DNA of 64,000 nucleotides from Kaistella solincola. GTDB taxonomy: Bacteria > Bacteroidota > Bacteroidia > Flavobacteriales > Weeksellaceae. The number at the start of each line of letters is the position of its first letter. Position 1 is the first letter of the stretch. Positions 37,973 through 47,071 of the stretch are shown here, piece by piece. Both the position numbers and the translations under genes were made by a program. The stretch lies in NCBI RefSeq assembly GCF_000812875.1, contig NZ_JSYK01000003.1:806001-870000 (forward strand), read 5' to 3'. Below the pieces are notes generated by a model. The model did not search any database. It had not been told where the DNA came from and was given only the letters and a program-made list of their open reading frames with translations.

Positions 37973-38034
37973 ATCTAAAAAACACACTACTATATACCTA
38001 GAAAATCCCGCTACACAAATAGCGGGGTTTTTGT
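37973..38034 (+). ncRNA. Possible small RNA of about 60 nt between TTGGGC promoter and hairpin
   Basis: No open frame follows the promoter at 37961-37968. The A-rich segment to about 38002 ends in a strong stem CCCGCTA-CACAAA-TAGCGGG with A/T extension and T5. A short transcript is the simplest reading. The stem may also end the leftward radical SAM transcript. Confidence 0.35.
38003..38034. terminator. Hairpin terminator downstream of radical SAM gene / possible sRNA end
   Basis: Seven G-C-rich pairs CCCGCTA/TAGCGGG with T-runs on both sides. Confidence 0.75.
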
Positions 38035-38046
38035 ATTTAAGGAATT

Positions 38047-38080
38047 CGGAAAAATTTGCCGCTAAAACGGCATATTTTTT
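38047..38080 (-). terminator. Recurrent hairpin after the radical SAM gene
   Basis: TGCCG-CTAAAA-CGGCA flanked by AAAATT and ATATTTTTT, 9 bases from the stop codon. This copy is the closest to the consensus of the family. Confidence 0.75.
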
Positions 38081-38088
38081 AAAAATTC

Positions 38089-40284
38089 CTAAAGGTTTAA
38101 AATTACACCGTTTTCTTTTAGTTGCTGCAGCGGTTTTGAAAACCAGAACAATTCAAAATTTTCAAAGTGTTCTTCGAAATTATTTTTTAGCTGCTGTAAA
38201 GTGATTTTTTTCGGATTTTCTGTGGAGTTTTCTTCGAAGATTTTTAGCAGCCATTGGGCTTTATTTTTTTCCAAATCTATTTTTACAATATTGGTTTTCA
38301 GGTGAAAAGTAAGTCTTGTAAAAGCTGTGGTATTTCCTTTTTTTGTTTTTTCAAAGTCTTCAGCGAGCACATTTTTCACCAGAAAAACGAGTTTTGAATT
38401 TCCTTTAAAGGCAAAATTTTCTTCTTCCAAAAGACAGTCATGAATATAATCTGGATGAATGGTGGTCTTGGGAGTTTTAAAATCAAACCATTCTTTCAGC
38501 GGCAAATCGAAGTTAATGCCGTGCATATAATTGAACAGCGATTTCTTTAAACCAAAACTGAATTTATTGTGATCAATTCCAGACTCGTCGATAAAATACA
38601 CATCATTATGCGCAAAGTGAATTTCTTTTTTTACCGGCTGTACGCCGTATTTTTCTGGATTTTGCCCGATCGGTGAATGCGCAGTCAGCGAAAACTGATG
38701 CCAGAAACCGCTTTGCACAATTCCCATTTCAAAAAGCTGTCTCACCATTTCCAGAGAATCGATGGTTTCCTGCTCGGTCTGCGTCGGAAAACCGTACATC
38801 AAATAGGAGTGTACCATCACGCCAGCTTCGGTGAAATTTCTGGTAACTTTCGCCACCTGATCTACCGAAACGCCTTTGTCGATGAGTTTCAGCAAACGGT
38901 CACCCGCAACTTCCAAACCGCCGGAAACGGCAACTAAACCTGACATTCTGAGTAAAAAGCATAAATCTTTACTGAAGCTTTTTTCAAACCGAATATTGGT
39001 CCACCAAGTGACGACCAAATTCCGGCGTAAAATTTCCAGCGCAACTTCACGCATCAAAGCCGGCGGCGCAGCTTCATCCACGAAGTGGAAACCAGTTTCG
39101 CCGGTTTGTAAGATAAGTTCTTCCATGCGATCGACGAGAATTTTTGCTGCAACCGGCTCGTAAAGTTTCACGTAATCCAGTGAAATATCGCAGAAAGTAC
39201 ATTTTCCCCAATAGCAGCCGTGCGCCATCGTCAGCTTGTTCCAGCGGCCGTCGCTCCAAAGGCTGTGCATGGGATTTGCAATTTCAATGACGGAAATATA
39301 TTTATCCAGAAACAAATCGCTGTAATCCGGCGTACCGATAAACGCCTGGCGGTAATCGTTTTTTAAAGTATTATTTTTATAAGTTACCGTACCATTTTCT
39401 AAAACAAATGTTCTTTTAAACTCGCTTTCGGAAGTGCTTTTGTTTGCAATAACATTTTCATAAACCAGTTCAAGCGGTAATTCGCCATCGTCCAAAGTGA
39501 TGAAATCAAAAAATTCAAAAACGCGCGGATCTTTCAATTCACGCAATTCGGTGTTCGGAAAACCGCCGCCCATTACAATTTTAATGTTTGGATAGTTTGC
39601 TTTGATGAACTGCGCGCATTTAAAAGCGGAATATAAATTCCCCGGAAAAGGCACGGAAAAACAGACCAGTTTAGGCTGAAAAATCTGCACTTTAAGCGCC
39701 AATAATTTTAAAGTAAAATCGTCGGTGAAAGTTTGTGGCGAATTTAATTTTAAATAAAGCTCGTCGAAAGAATTCGCACTTTGCCCGATGCGTTCCGCAT
39801 ATCTGCTGAAACCGAAATCCGCATCGATATTGTCAACGATATAATCTGAAATATCTTCCAGATACAAAGTCGCCAAATGTTTTGCTTTATCCTGCAAGCC
39901 CATATTTCCGAAGGCAAATTCCATATCGTCGAGCTGATTGAAACGTGAGCCTTCCGGTAAAAAATTCATGGTGCAGATTTGCCGCGCCAAAGTCGGGTTA
40001 TGGTTTTGAAGAAAAAGCACGACCTGATCGATGGTTTTAATGTATTCTTCACGAAGTGAAAAAATTCGCCGCGAATTGGCCGAAATTTTATTTAAATCAA
40101 TTTCTTTCGCAAAGATTTTTTTGAGGCCATTATTAGAAAAAATTTCCAAAATCACTTCAATTCCCAAATCCACCTGATGGCTGCTGATATTTTTGGTATT
40201 CAAAAACCCTTTGATATAAGCGGTCGCCGGATATGGCGTGTTCAATTGGGTAAATGGGGGAGTGATGAGGAGAAGATCTTTCAA
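38089..40284 (-). CDS. B12-binding-domain radical SAM protein
   Basis: 731 residues. The N-terminal part (MKDLLLITPPFTQLNTPYPA and later YPNIKIVMGGGFPNTELREL) is a cobalamin-binding-like Rossmann domain. The radical SAM core has the cluster motif in HGCYWGKCTFCDIS (CxxxCxxC) near residue 350, with SGGLEVAGDRLLKLIDKGVS later. The C-terminal about 150 residues match no domain I know. Enzymes of this class do methylations or ring formation. The substrate is unknown and no RiPP precursor or cluster is visible nearby. It has a -7 box TAAATTTG at 40299-40306. Confidence 0.88.
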   Translation of the reverse strand: MKDLLLITPPFTQLNTPYPATAYIKGFLNTKNISSHQVDLGIEVILEIFSNNGLKKIFAKEIDLNKISANSRRIFSLREEYIKTIDQVVLFLQNHNPTLARQICTMNFLPEGSRFNQLDDMEFAFGNMGLQDKAKHLATLYLEDISDYIVDNIDADFGFSRYAERIGQSANSFDELYLKLNSPQTFTDDFTLKLLALKVQIFQPKLVCFSVPFPGNLYSAFKCAQFIKANYPNIKIVMGGGFPNTELRELKDPRVFEFFDFITLDDGELPLELVYENVIANKSTSESEFKRTFVLENGTVTYKNNTLKNDYRQAFIGTPDYSDLFLDKYISVIEIANPMHSLWSDGRWNKLTMAHGCYWGKCTFCDISLDYVKLYEPVAAKILVDRMEELILQTGETGFHFVDEAAPPALMREVALEILRRNLVVTWWTNIRFEKSFSKDLCFLLRMSGLVAVSGGLEVAGDRLLKLIDKGVSVDQVAKVTRNFTEAGVMVHSYLMYGFPTQTEQETIDSLEMVRQLFEMGIVQSGFWHQFSLTAHSPIGQNPEKYGVQPVKKEIHFAHNDVYFIDESGIDHNKFSFGLKKSLFNYMHGINFDLPLKEWFDFKTPKTTIHPDYIHDCLLEEENFAFKGNSKLVFLVKNVLAEDFEKTKKGNTTAFTRLTFHLKTNIVKIDLEKNKAQWLLKIFEENSTENPKKITLQQLKNNFEEHFENFELFWFSKPLQQLKENGVILNL

Positions 40285-40298
40285 GCGTTTTCTTTTTG

Positions 40299-40306
40299 CA
40301 AATTTA
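40299..40306 (-). promoter_or_regulatory. -7 box TAAATTTG of the radical SAM gene
   Basis: TAnnTTTG match on the minus strand, 14 bases before the ATG. Confidence 0.5.
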
Positions 40307-40344
40307 TTTTAATTCTTTGGAATTCGGGCAATTGGCGCAAAACC

Positions 40345-40376
40345 AAAAAAAACCGCTTTTTAGCGGCTTTTTTTAT
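40345..40376 (-). terminator. Terminator after the rnk-like gene
   Basis: CCGCT-TTTT-AGCGG with A-run and T-run, on the minus strand directly after the stop at 40386; related to the recurrent hairpins. Confidence 0.88.
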
Positions 40377-40385
40377 CTTTTAATT

Positions 40386-40796
40386 TTACAAGTCGAAATC
40401 CCCGGCAGCTTCGGGTTGATATAAAACTTCATCGATGACGATTTTAGTCATTCCGGAAGGAATTAACCAGTCGATTTCATCACCAACACGATAACCGATC
40501 AGTGCTGACGCTACGGCAGAAAAAATGGAAATTTTCTTTTGTTTTAAATCGGCGTCCGCCGGATACACCAACTGAAATTCCATATTGGTTTTGTTATTCT
40601 GAAAGTGAATTTTCACAATAGAATTCATGGTCACCACATCTTTATCAATGTTTTCCTGATCAACAATTTTCGCTGATTTCAGTTCCGACAAAAGTTTTTC
40701 CGCTTCTTCTTTTTTAATGCTGTTGCGTGCTTTCGCTTCTGTAATCGAGCGGTTAATTCTATTATAATCCTGCTTGGTAATTATTACTTGTTTCAT
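40386..40796 (-). CDS. Rnk/GreA-GreB C-terminal family protein
   Basis: 136 residues. A short N-terminal helical part (RINRSITEAKARNSIKKEEA) and a C-terminal GreA/GreB FKBP-like domain (VTMNSIVKIHF, ISIFSAVASALIGYRVGDEI, DWLIPSG). Such proteins bind RNA polymerase through the secondary channel region but lack the long GreA coiled coil; Rnk is one example. A role as anti-cleavage or regulatory factor is inferred from the family. Only 24 bases separate it from the terminator of the upstream gene. Confidence 0.87.
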   Translation of the reverse strand: MKQVIITKQDYNRINRSITEAKARNSIKKEEAEKLLSELKSAKIVDQENIDKDVVTMNSIVKIHFQNNKTNMEFQLVYPADADLKQKKISIFSAVASALIGYRVGDEIDWLIPSGMTKIVIDEVLYQPEAAGDFDL

Positions 40797-40814
40797 AATT
40801 AATGAGTTTTTTTG

Positions 40815-40850
40815 TAAAAAAAACCGCCTGAATTTTTCAAGCGGTTTATA
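40815..40850 (-). terminator. Terminator after the alpha-oxoamine synthase gene
   Basis: Minus strand AAACCGCTTGAA/TTCAGGCGGTTT, a twelve-base-pair stem with one wobble, followed by T5. Confidence 0.92.
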
Positions 40851-40872
40851 TAGAAATAAATCTGAAAAATTC

Positions 40873-42147
40873 TTAGCTGCTTTTGAACTGAAGGTTTTGC
40901 TCTTCCAATAATTTTTGCTCTTCTTTTTTGTAAAAACCGGAAACTAATTTTTCGTGAATTGCTTCGAACGCTGCCAAAGTTTCATTGATTTCAGAATCGG
41001 TGTGAGAAGCGGTTGGAATTAAACGCAACAAAATCATTCCCTTCGGAATTACCGGATAAATTACAACTGAGGTAAAAATACCGAAGTTTTCTCTTAAATC
41101 ACGTGAAAGCAAAGTTGCTTCAACGGTAGAACCTTCCATCATCACTGGCGTTACACAGGTATTGGAATTTCCTAAGTTGAAACCTCTTTCTTTTAAGCCG
41201 TTTTGTAATTTGTGCACATTTTCCCAAAGTTTCGCTTTGATTTCCGGTCTTGAACGAAGCAGTTCCAGTCTCTTCAGACCACCGATAACCATTGGCATCG
41301 TTAAAGATTTTGCGAAAACCTGTGACCGCAAATTATATTTTAAAATTCTGATGATGTCTGCATCCGCCGCGATAAACGCCCCGAAACCAGCCATTGATTT
41401 CGCAAAAGTTGAAAAATATACATCAATCTGATCCTGGCAACCTTGCTCTTCACCTGCGCCTGCGCCGGTTTTTCCTAAAGTTCCGAAACCGTGCGCATCA
41501 TCCACCAAAAGACGGAAATTAAATTTGCTCTTTAAATCACAAATTTCTTTGATTTTTCCCTGCATGCCGCGCATTCCGAAAACACCTTCGGTAATTACCA
41601 AAATTCCGCCGCCCTGTTCTTCAGCAACTTTGGTTGCTCTAACGAGGTTTTTTTCTAAACTGGCGATATCGTTATGTTTGTACGTAAAGCTTTTCCCCAT
41701 GTGAAGTCGCACACCATCCACAATACAGGCGTGAGAATCGGAATCGTAAACAATAACATCATGACGGCCAACCAATGCATCGATGGTGGAAACCATTCCC
41801 TGGTAACCGAAATTTAAAAGGTAAGCAGCTTCTTTGTCTACAAATTCTGCCAGTTCTCTTTCTAACTGCTGGTGCTGTTCAGTCTCACCGGACATTGCGC
41901 GCGCGCCCATCGGGTAAAACATTCCGTATTCTGCGGCAGCTTTTGCGTCGGCTTCTAAAACTTCCGGATGGTTGCAAAGTCCTAAATAATCGTTTGCACT
42001 CCAGAAAATAACTTCACGTCCCTGAAATCTCATTCGCGGGCCGATAGGACCTTCTAATTTTGGAAATACAAAGTAACCTTCTGCATAGTCCGCAAACTGG
42101 CCCAAAGGACCCGGATTTTCTCTAAGACGCTGGAAAATATCTGTCAT
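40873..42147 (-). CDS. PLP-dependent alpha-oxoamine synthase, candidate cysteate (or serine) acyltransferase
   Basis: 424 residues. Fold type I PLP enzyme of the KBL/AONS/SPT group that joins an acyl thioester to an amino acid with loss of CO2. FWSANDYLGLCNHPEV, HACIVDG, LLVDDAHGFGTLGKTGAGAG and the PLP Lys in STFAKSMAGFGAFI are seen. No biotin genes are near. The neighbouring gene encodes a cysteine-synthase-fold enzyme; together they fit the first steps of capnine/sulfonolipid synthesis known in Flavobacteriia (cysteate plus acyl). Serine palmitoyltransferase or glycine C-acetyltransferase are alternatives. Own terminator downstream; -7 box at 42172-42179. Confidence 0.82.
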   Translation of the reverse strand: MTDIFQRLRENPGPLGQFADYAEGYFVFPKLEGPIGPRMRFQGREVIFWSANDYLGLCNHPEVLEADAKAAAEYGMFYPMGARAMSGETEQHQQLERELAEFVDKEAAYLLNFGYQGMVSTIDALVGRHDVIVYDSDSHACIVDGVRLHMGKSFTYKHNDIASLEKNLVRATKVAEEQGGGILVITEGVFGMRGMQGKIKEICDLKSKFNFRLLVDDAHGFGTLGKTGAGAGEEQGCQDQIDVYFSTFAKSMAGFGAFIAADADIIRILKYNLRSQVFAKSLTMPMVIGGLKRLELLRSRPEIKAKLWENVHKLQNGLKERGFNLGNSNTCVTPVMMEGSTVEATLLSRDLRENFGIFTSVVIYPVIPKGMILLRLIPTASHTDSEINETLAAFEAIHEKLVSGFYKKEEQKLLEEQNLQFKSS

Positions 42148-42171
42148 TATTTTATATAATTTTTAAAGTAT

Positions 42172-42179
42172 CAAAGTTA
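42172..42179 (-). promoter_or_regulatory. -7 box TAACTTTG of the oxoamine synthase gene
   Basis: TAnnTTTG match on the minus strand 24 bases before the ATG. The terminator of the upstream gene ends just before it, so the two PLP genes are separate transcripts. Confidence 0.5.
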
Positions 42180-42191
42180 ATTAAATTAAAG

Positions 42192-42228
42192 TAAAAAAAC
42201 CTTCTGTACAACGACAAAAAGGTTTTGT
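42192..42228 (-). terminator. Terminator after the cysteine-synthase-fold gene
   Basis: Minus strand AAAACCTT...AAGGTTTT then T-run; 14-base loop. Confidence 0.75.
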
Positions 42229-42251
42229 AATCTTGCTATGCACAGGATAAT

Positions 42252-43289
42252 TTATTTAATAATTTCAGTTTTGTACACTTCGTCGTAATTGTGTACGCAA
42301 TTATTAACAAATCCCTGTTCCGCCATCCATTCATCACTGTAAACTTTTGTGATATATCGTGAACCGTGATCCGGAAAAATTGCCACGATCAGGTCGGTAT
42401 TTTTGAAAGGATGCGAATTGGCGTACTGCAAAAGTCCTTGTGTCACAGCTCCGGATGTATAGCCGCCCATAATTGCTTCTTTCAAAGCGATTTCACGTGT
42501 TCGGTACGCGGACATTTCGTCGTTAACGCGAACAAATTCATCAACTTTATCAAAAAGCAAAGCTCCTGGAATTAAATTTTTTCCCATTCCTTCGATCTGG
42601 TACGGATGAATATCTTCCTTATGAATCTCGCCGGTTTCATGAAAACTTTTTAAAATAGAGCCTGAAGCATCAACACCTATGATTTTAATATTCGGATTTT
42701 TTTCTTTCAAAAATTTTGCTGAGCCCGAAAGTGTTCCGCCGGTTCCGGTGCAAGCGAAGAGATGTGTAATTTTACCTTCCGTCTGTTCCCAGATTTCTGG
42801 TCCGGTGGTGCGGTAATGCGCATCAATATTCAGCTCGTTGAAATATTGGTTGATATAGATGGAATTTGGTGTTTCCGCCGAAATTCTTTTTGCAACTTCA
42901 TAATAGGAGCGTGGATCATCTGCAGCCACATTCGCTGGGCAAATATAAACCGTAGCGCCCAAAGCTTTTAAATAAGCAATTTTTTCCTTTTTCGTTTTAT
43001 CGCTTACGGCTAAAATACATTTATAGCCTTTGATGATACAAACCATCGCGATAGAAAATCCGGTGTTACCCGACGTGGTTTCCACGACGGTAGAACCGGG
43101 TTGTAAGAGCCCTTTTTTCTCCGCTGCTTCAATAATGTGAAAGGCAATTCTGTCTTTGGTAGAATGCCCCGGGTTATATGACTCCAGTTTCGCATAAACA
43201 GTCGCCGGAATATCCTTTGTAACCTCGTTCAGTTTTACCAAAGGAGTGTTACCGATTAAACCCAGAATATTATCGTAAACATTAGTCAT
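42252..43289 (-). CDS. PLP-dependent cysteine-synthase-family enzyme, candidate cysteate synthase
   Basis: 345 residues. Fold type II PLP enzyme: LIGNTPLVKLNEVT, the PLP Lys in YNPGHSTKDRIAFHI, ETTSGNTGFSIAMVC and the phosphate loop GTGGTLSG. Common O-acetylserine sulfhydrylases have SVKDR; STKDR here and the tail FVNNCVHNYDEVY set it apart. It may be a cystathionine beta-synthase-type enzyme, or a cysteate-forming enzyme that feeds the neighbouring acyltransferase. This second reading rests on position and on known sulfonolipids of the group, not on a diagnostic residue. A good promoter stands upstream. Confidence 0.85.
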   Translation of the reverse strand: MTNVYDNILGLIGNTPLVKLNEVTKDIPATVYAKLESYNPGHSTKDRIAFHIIEAAEKKGLLQPGSTVVETTSGNTGFSIAMVCIIKGYKCILAVSDKTKKEKIAYLKALGATVYICPANVAADDPRSYYEVAKRISAETPNSIYINQYFNELNIDAHYRTTGPEIWEQTEGKITHLFACTGTGGTLSGSAKFLKEKNPNIKIIGVDASGSILKSFHETGEIHKEDIHPYQIEGMGKNLIPGALLFDKVDEFVRVNDEMSAYRTREIALKEAIMGGYTSGAVTQGLLQYANSHPFKNTDLIVAIFPDHGSRYITKVYSDEWMAEQGFVNNCVHNYDEVYKTEIIK

Positions 43290-43320
43290 GGTACTTCTTT
43301 TTTCTCTATAAAATCGATTG

Positions 43321-43351
43321 CAAAAATACTAAAAATTTAATAACTTAACAA
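43321..43351 (-). promoter_or_regulatory. Promoter of the cysteine-synthase-fold gene
   Basis: Minus strand TTG (43349-43351), 20 bases, TATTTTTG (43321-43328), 31 bases before the ATG. Confidence 0.65.
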
Positions 43352-43515
43352 TTTCTGTCCAAGTTTGTCACAACCTGGCAGTGTAAAATCCCATATCCTT
43401 AAATCTAATTAGCTATAATTAAGTACGTCACAAAAACTAATCGCAGGTTTAAATTTTGTTAAAAAGATTAGATAATAAGTTAAAAACGCTATTTTCGCAA
43501 GATTGAAATTAAACT

Positions 43516-46500
43516 ATGAAAAATTGGTCCTTTAAGCAATGGAATACCATCATCGGATGGGTTGTTTTTACCATCGCATTTTTTACCTATCTCTCGACAA
43601 TCGAACCGAATTTTAGTTTCTGGGACACGGGCGAATATATTTCGTCCGCGGTAAAGCTGGAAGTGACGCACGCCCCGGGCGCAGCGCTTTTCCAGATTGT
43701 TGGTGCAGTTGCGGCCATGTTTGCTTTTGGCAATGTGGAAAATTATTCGGTGGTGATTAATGCCATGTCTGCTTTATTCAGTGCTTTTACGATACTTTTT
43801 CTGTTTTGGATCATTACCCATTTGGTGCGCAGATTATTGCACAAAGAGTTTAGCGATGTCACCAAACATCAGGAAATTTCAATATTGTTTGCCGGCGTCA
43901 TCGGCGCTTTGGCTTTTACTTTTTCCGATACATTTTGGTTTTCCGCCGTTGAAGGTGAGGTTTATTCCATGGCGACACTGTTTATTGCGCTTTTGGTATG
44001 GCTGATTACTAAATGGGAAAACGAATATCACGCACCGGATAACGAGCGTTGGATTATTTTGATATTCTTTGTCATCGGCTTATCTATCGGCGTTCACATG
44101 ATGTGTATGCTAGCGATTCCGGCGATTTGCTTTATTTATTACAGCAGAAATTATGAGTTTTCCTGGAAATCTTTTCTGTGGGCAAACCTTATTACACTTT
44201 TTATTTTAGCAATAGTTTTCAAAGGAATATTTCCCCTTATAATGACCATTTTTGGCCGTTTGGAAATTTTCGCGGTAAACGGTCTCGGACTTCCTTTCCA
44301 TTCCGGAACGGTAATCGCGTTTATTTTATTGACCGCTATTTTCTACTACGGCTTAAAATATGCCCGAAAAACCCGCAAAAATATTTACCAGACCATCGCG
44401 CTTTCGGTAATTTATATGATGATTGGTTTTTCTTGCTGGATGGTAATCCCAATCCGTGCAAATGCAAATCCGCCGATGAACCTGAACAATCCGGATACCG
44501 CCATCGGAATGCTGGATTATTACAACCGTGAGCAATATGGTGACTGGCCCACGGCTTATGGCCAGAATTACACCGCTTATTTAGATGCGAACGGAATTCA
44601 GAAAAATGAAGACGGAAGTTACAAAAGCAATAAAACAGGCGTTGTTTACGAAAAAGACGAAACATCCGGAACTTACCGCCAGGTTGGTGAACGCTTTAAT
44701 TATGTTTACAGCGACGACCATGTAAGTTTACTTCCGCGCATGTTCAGCGAGGATAAAGCTGTGATGCAAAATTACATTTCGATGTACGGCGCACCGGATT
44801 TTTCTTTTAATTACGATAATCCTGAACTTGCAGACAGTCCCGAAGCTAAAAAAATATTTGAGGATCTACGCCGAAAATTTGATGACGGAACCATCAAAGC
44901 GCAGGATTATCTCGAGGTTAAACCTTATAATTTAATAAATGTCCAGCGGCCATCTTTAGGTCAGAATTTAGATTATTTTTTCACCTTTCAGAACGGCTAT
45001 TATTTTGTACGCTACCTGATGTGGAATTTTGTAGGTCGCCAGAATGACCTTGAAGGAAATATGGAAAATAACCGCGGAAACTGGATTTCCGGCATTTCTT
45101 TCATCGACAATGCGCTTTACGGCGACCAATCAAAAATGCCGGCTAAATTTAAAAATGACAGCACCGTAGTTTTCTTTTTCCTTCCATTGCTGTTAGGAAT
45201 CATCGGTTTCTTTTTCCAGCTCAACCGGGATTTTGGGCGCTTTTATGCCATTTTATCGCTGTTTATCATTACCAGCGTCGGAATTATTTTCTACACCGGT
45301 GTGAAACCTTTTGAAGTTCGGGAAAGAGATTACGCAATGGTGGGTTCATTTTTCGCGTTTTCAATCTGGATCGGTTTAGGCGCAGGCGCCATTCTCTGGT
45401 ATTTGCAGGAAAAAATAAAATCCAACGCCTTGAATATTGGCGCAGGAGTAATTTTACTCGGGATTCCATTAATGATGGGCTTTCAGAATTATAACTTTCA
45501 TGACCGCAGCGAACGGTATGCGGCGTACGATTATGCTTATTCAACTTTAAAATCTTTACCGAAAAACGACATCCTCTTCGTTTACGGCGATAACGACACC
45601 TATCCGATCTGGGGAATGCAGGAAACATCGGGCTTGCGCGATGATGTAAAAGTGGTGAATTTCACCTTGCTTTCCACGCCATGGAATATCGATCAGGTTA
45701 AAAGACGAACTTACAATTCAATGCCGGTTCCCTCGGTATTTACTCACGAGGATTACCGCGACGGCACCAACGACCAGATCTATCTGATGACGCCGAAAGA
45801 CTGGGAAAATATTTTTGCTAATTTAAAAGACCAGGGCGCGCCGGAAACTGCATTCGCAAATTTCAGAAAGTATCTCACCAATGATTCCATGACGGTAAAA
45901 GAAGCCGTGAATTTCATTAAAAATAAATCTGAAGAAAAAGATGAGATTTTAAAAATGATCTTCGGTGATGAAAAATATGAAAAATTCAATTTTCTGCCAG
46001 TTTCTAAGTTTATTTTGCCTGTAAATAAAGCTAATGCCGTAAAATCCGGAACGGTAAAAGCACAAGATTTAGCACAGGTCGAAGATCAAATTACCATACA
46101 GTACAAAAGCTCGAGCATGTTCAAAAACAACCTGATATTGCTTGATATTTTAGCAAATTTCGACTGGAAAAGACCGATAAATTTCTCTTCTGGCGGAATT
46201 TACGATCCGGAAAACATCTTCTATTTAGGCGATTATTTGCAGTTTGACGGTTTCAGTTACCGTTTGGTTCCCATAAAAACTTTGGAGCGCGAAGATGGCG
46301 AAATGGGTAGAGTAGATGCGAATTCTCTTTACAATATTGTAAAAAATTACCGATGGGGCAATTTCAAAGATTTGAATGTTCATTTTGATGAAACCTGTAC
46401 GCAGAACATTGTAAGCTACCGAAGTTCGGCAAGCCGCGCTGCAGAAGCTTTGGCATTGGCTGGTGAAAAACAGAAAGCGCTTGAAATGCTTGATTTAGCT

Positions 46501-47001
46501 TCGCGAGAAATTCCGGTGCAGAAATATAATGATCCACGATCGTTGAGTTCCATGGTGTATGGCTATATTGTTGCGGGGCAGGAGCAAAAAGGTTTGAAAC
46601 TCGCAGAAGAACTAAAAAAAGGAATTTTCAGCGAGTACGATTACTATACAAGTTTAACCGAACAGGAGCAGCGCTTTGCAGCACGCCAGATGCGCACAAA
46701 ACCAATGGAATATTCACTTGTGGTTGGTGCTGTTGCTGATGCTTATGAAAAAAGCGGCCAGAAAAATAAAGCGTATGATTATCTCGTAAAATCTCTGGAA
46801 CCGATTGATAAGAAATTCAATAATTTCATTTTGGATTTGCAGACCATGGGCAAAGAAAAAGCCTATAACGAAGCAGAAAAAGTACAGAAAATAACGCCGT
46901 TTTACACCTATCTTTTCGATGTGATGAATCCCTACGATTCTACTTACGCTAAAGAAAAAGAAAGTCAGATTACCGCGGCAATAATGAAAGCTACACAGTA
47001 A
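43516..47001 (+). CDS. DUF2723 large membrane protein (PMT-like glycosyltransferase fold)
   Basis: 1161 residues. About ten to twelve N-terminal helices begin with the family mark YLSTIEPNFSFWDTGEYISS (the acidic FWDxGE is the likely catalytic site, similar to GT-C enzymes) and HAPGAALFQIVGAVAAMFAF. A large periplasmic part follows, with a possible C-terminal helical-repeat segment (about 960-1160, AAEALALAGEKQKALEMLDL). DUF2723 proteins are conserved in Bacteroidota and thought to transfer sugars or lipids at the envelope; the reaction is unknown. Single gene with its own terminator. No good -7 box is seen upstream. Confidence 0.88.
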   Translation: MKNWSFKQWNTIIGWVVFTIAFFTYLSTIEPNFSFWDTGEYISSAVKLEVTHAPGAALFQIVGAVAAMFAFGNVENYSVVINAMSALFSAFTILFLFWIITHLVRRLLHKEFSDVTKHQEISILFAGVIGALAFTFSDTFWFSAVEGEVYSMATLFIALLVWLITKWENEYHAPDNERWIILIFFVIGLSIGVHMMCMLAIPAICFIYYSRNYEFSWKSFLWANLITLFILAIVFKGIFPLIMTIFGRLEIFAVNGLGLPFHSGTVIAFILLTAIFYYGLKYARKTRKNIYQTIALSVIYMMIGFSCWMVIPIRANANPPMNLNNPDTAIGMLDYYNREQYGDWPTAYGQNYTAYLDANGIQKNEDGSYKSNKTGVVYEKDETSGTYRQVGERFNYVYSDDHVSLLPRMFSEDKAVMQNYISMYGAPDFSFNYDNPELADSPEAKKIFEDLRRKFDDGTIKAQDYLEVKPYNLINVQRPSLGQNLDYFFTFQNGYYFVRYLMWNFVGRQNDLEGNMENNRGNWISGISFIDNALYGDQSKMPAKFKNDSTVVFFFLPLLLGIIGFFFQLNRDFGRFYAILSLFIITSVGIIFYTGVKPFEVRERDYAMVGSFFAFSIWIGLGAGAILWYLQEKIKSNALNIGAGVILLGIPLMMGFQNYNFHDRSERYAAYDYAYSTLKSLPKNDILFVYGDNDTYPIWGMQETSGLRDDVKVVNFTLLSTPWNIDQVKRRTYNSMPVPSVFTHEDYRDGTNDQIYLMTPKDWENIFANLKDQGAPETAFANFRKYLTNDSMTVKEAVNFIKNKSEEKDEILKMIFGDEKYEKFNFLPVSKFILPVNKANAVKSGTVKAQDLAQVEDQITIQYKSSSMFKNNLILLDILANFDWKRPINFSSGGIYDPENIFYLGDYLQFDGFSYRLVPIKTLEREDGEMGRVDANSLYNIVKNYRWGNFKDLNVHFDETCTQNIVSYRSSASRAAEALALAGEKQKALEMLDLASREIPVQKYNDPRSLSSMVYGYIVAGQEQKGLKLAEELKKGIFSEYDYYTSLTEQEQRFAARQMRTKPMEYSLVVGAVADAYEKSGQKNKAYDYLVKSLEPIDKKFNNFILDLQTMGKEKAYNEAEKVQKITPFYTYLFDVMNPYDSTYAKEKESQITAAIMKATQ

Positions 47002-47023
47002 TCTGTCTTAAAATATTAATTTT

Positions 47024-47052
47024 AAAGAGCAACCAGGTTGCTCTTTTTTTAT
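47024..47052 (+). terminator. Terminator after the DUF2723 gene
   Basis: AAAGAGCAAC-CAGG-TTGCTCTTT followed by T-run. Strong stem. Confidence 0.93.
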
Positions 47053-47071
47053 CTTTAAAAAAAAATTAAAA

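Noticed and set aside
38089..40284. RiPP biosynthesis cluster around the radical SAM protein
   Set aside because: No precursor peptide, protease or exporter gene with a matching context is next to it; the nearby EamA gene is linked to another gene.
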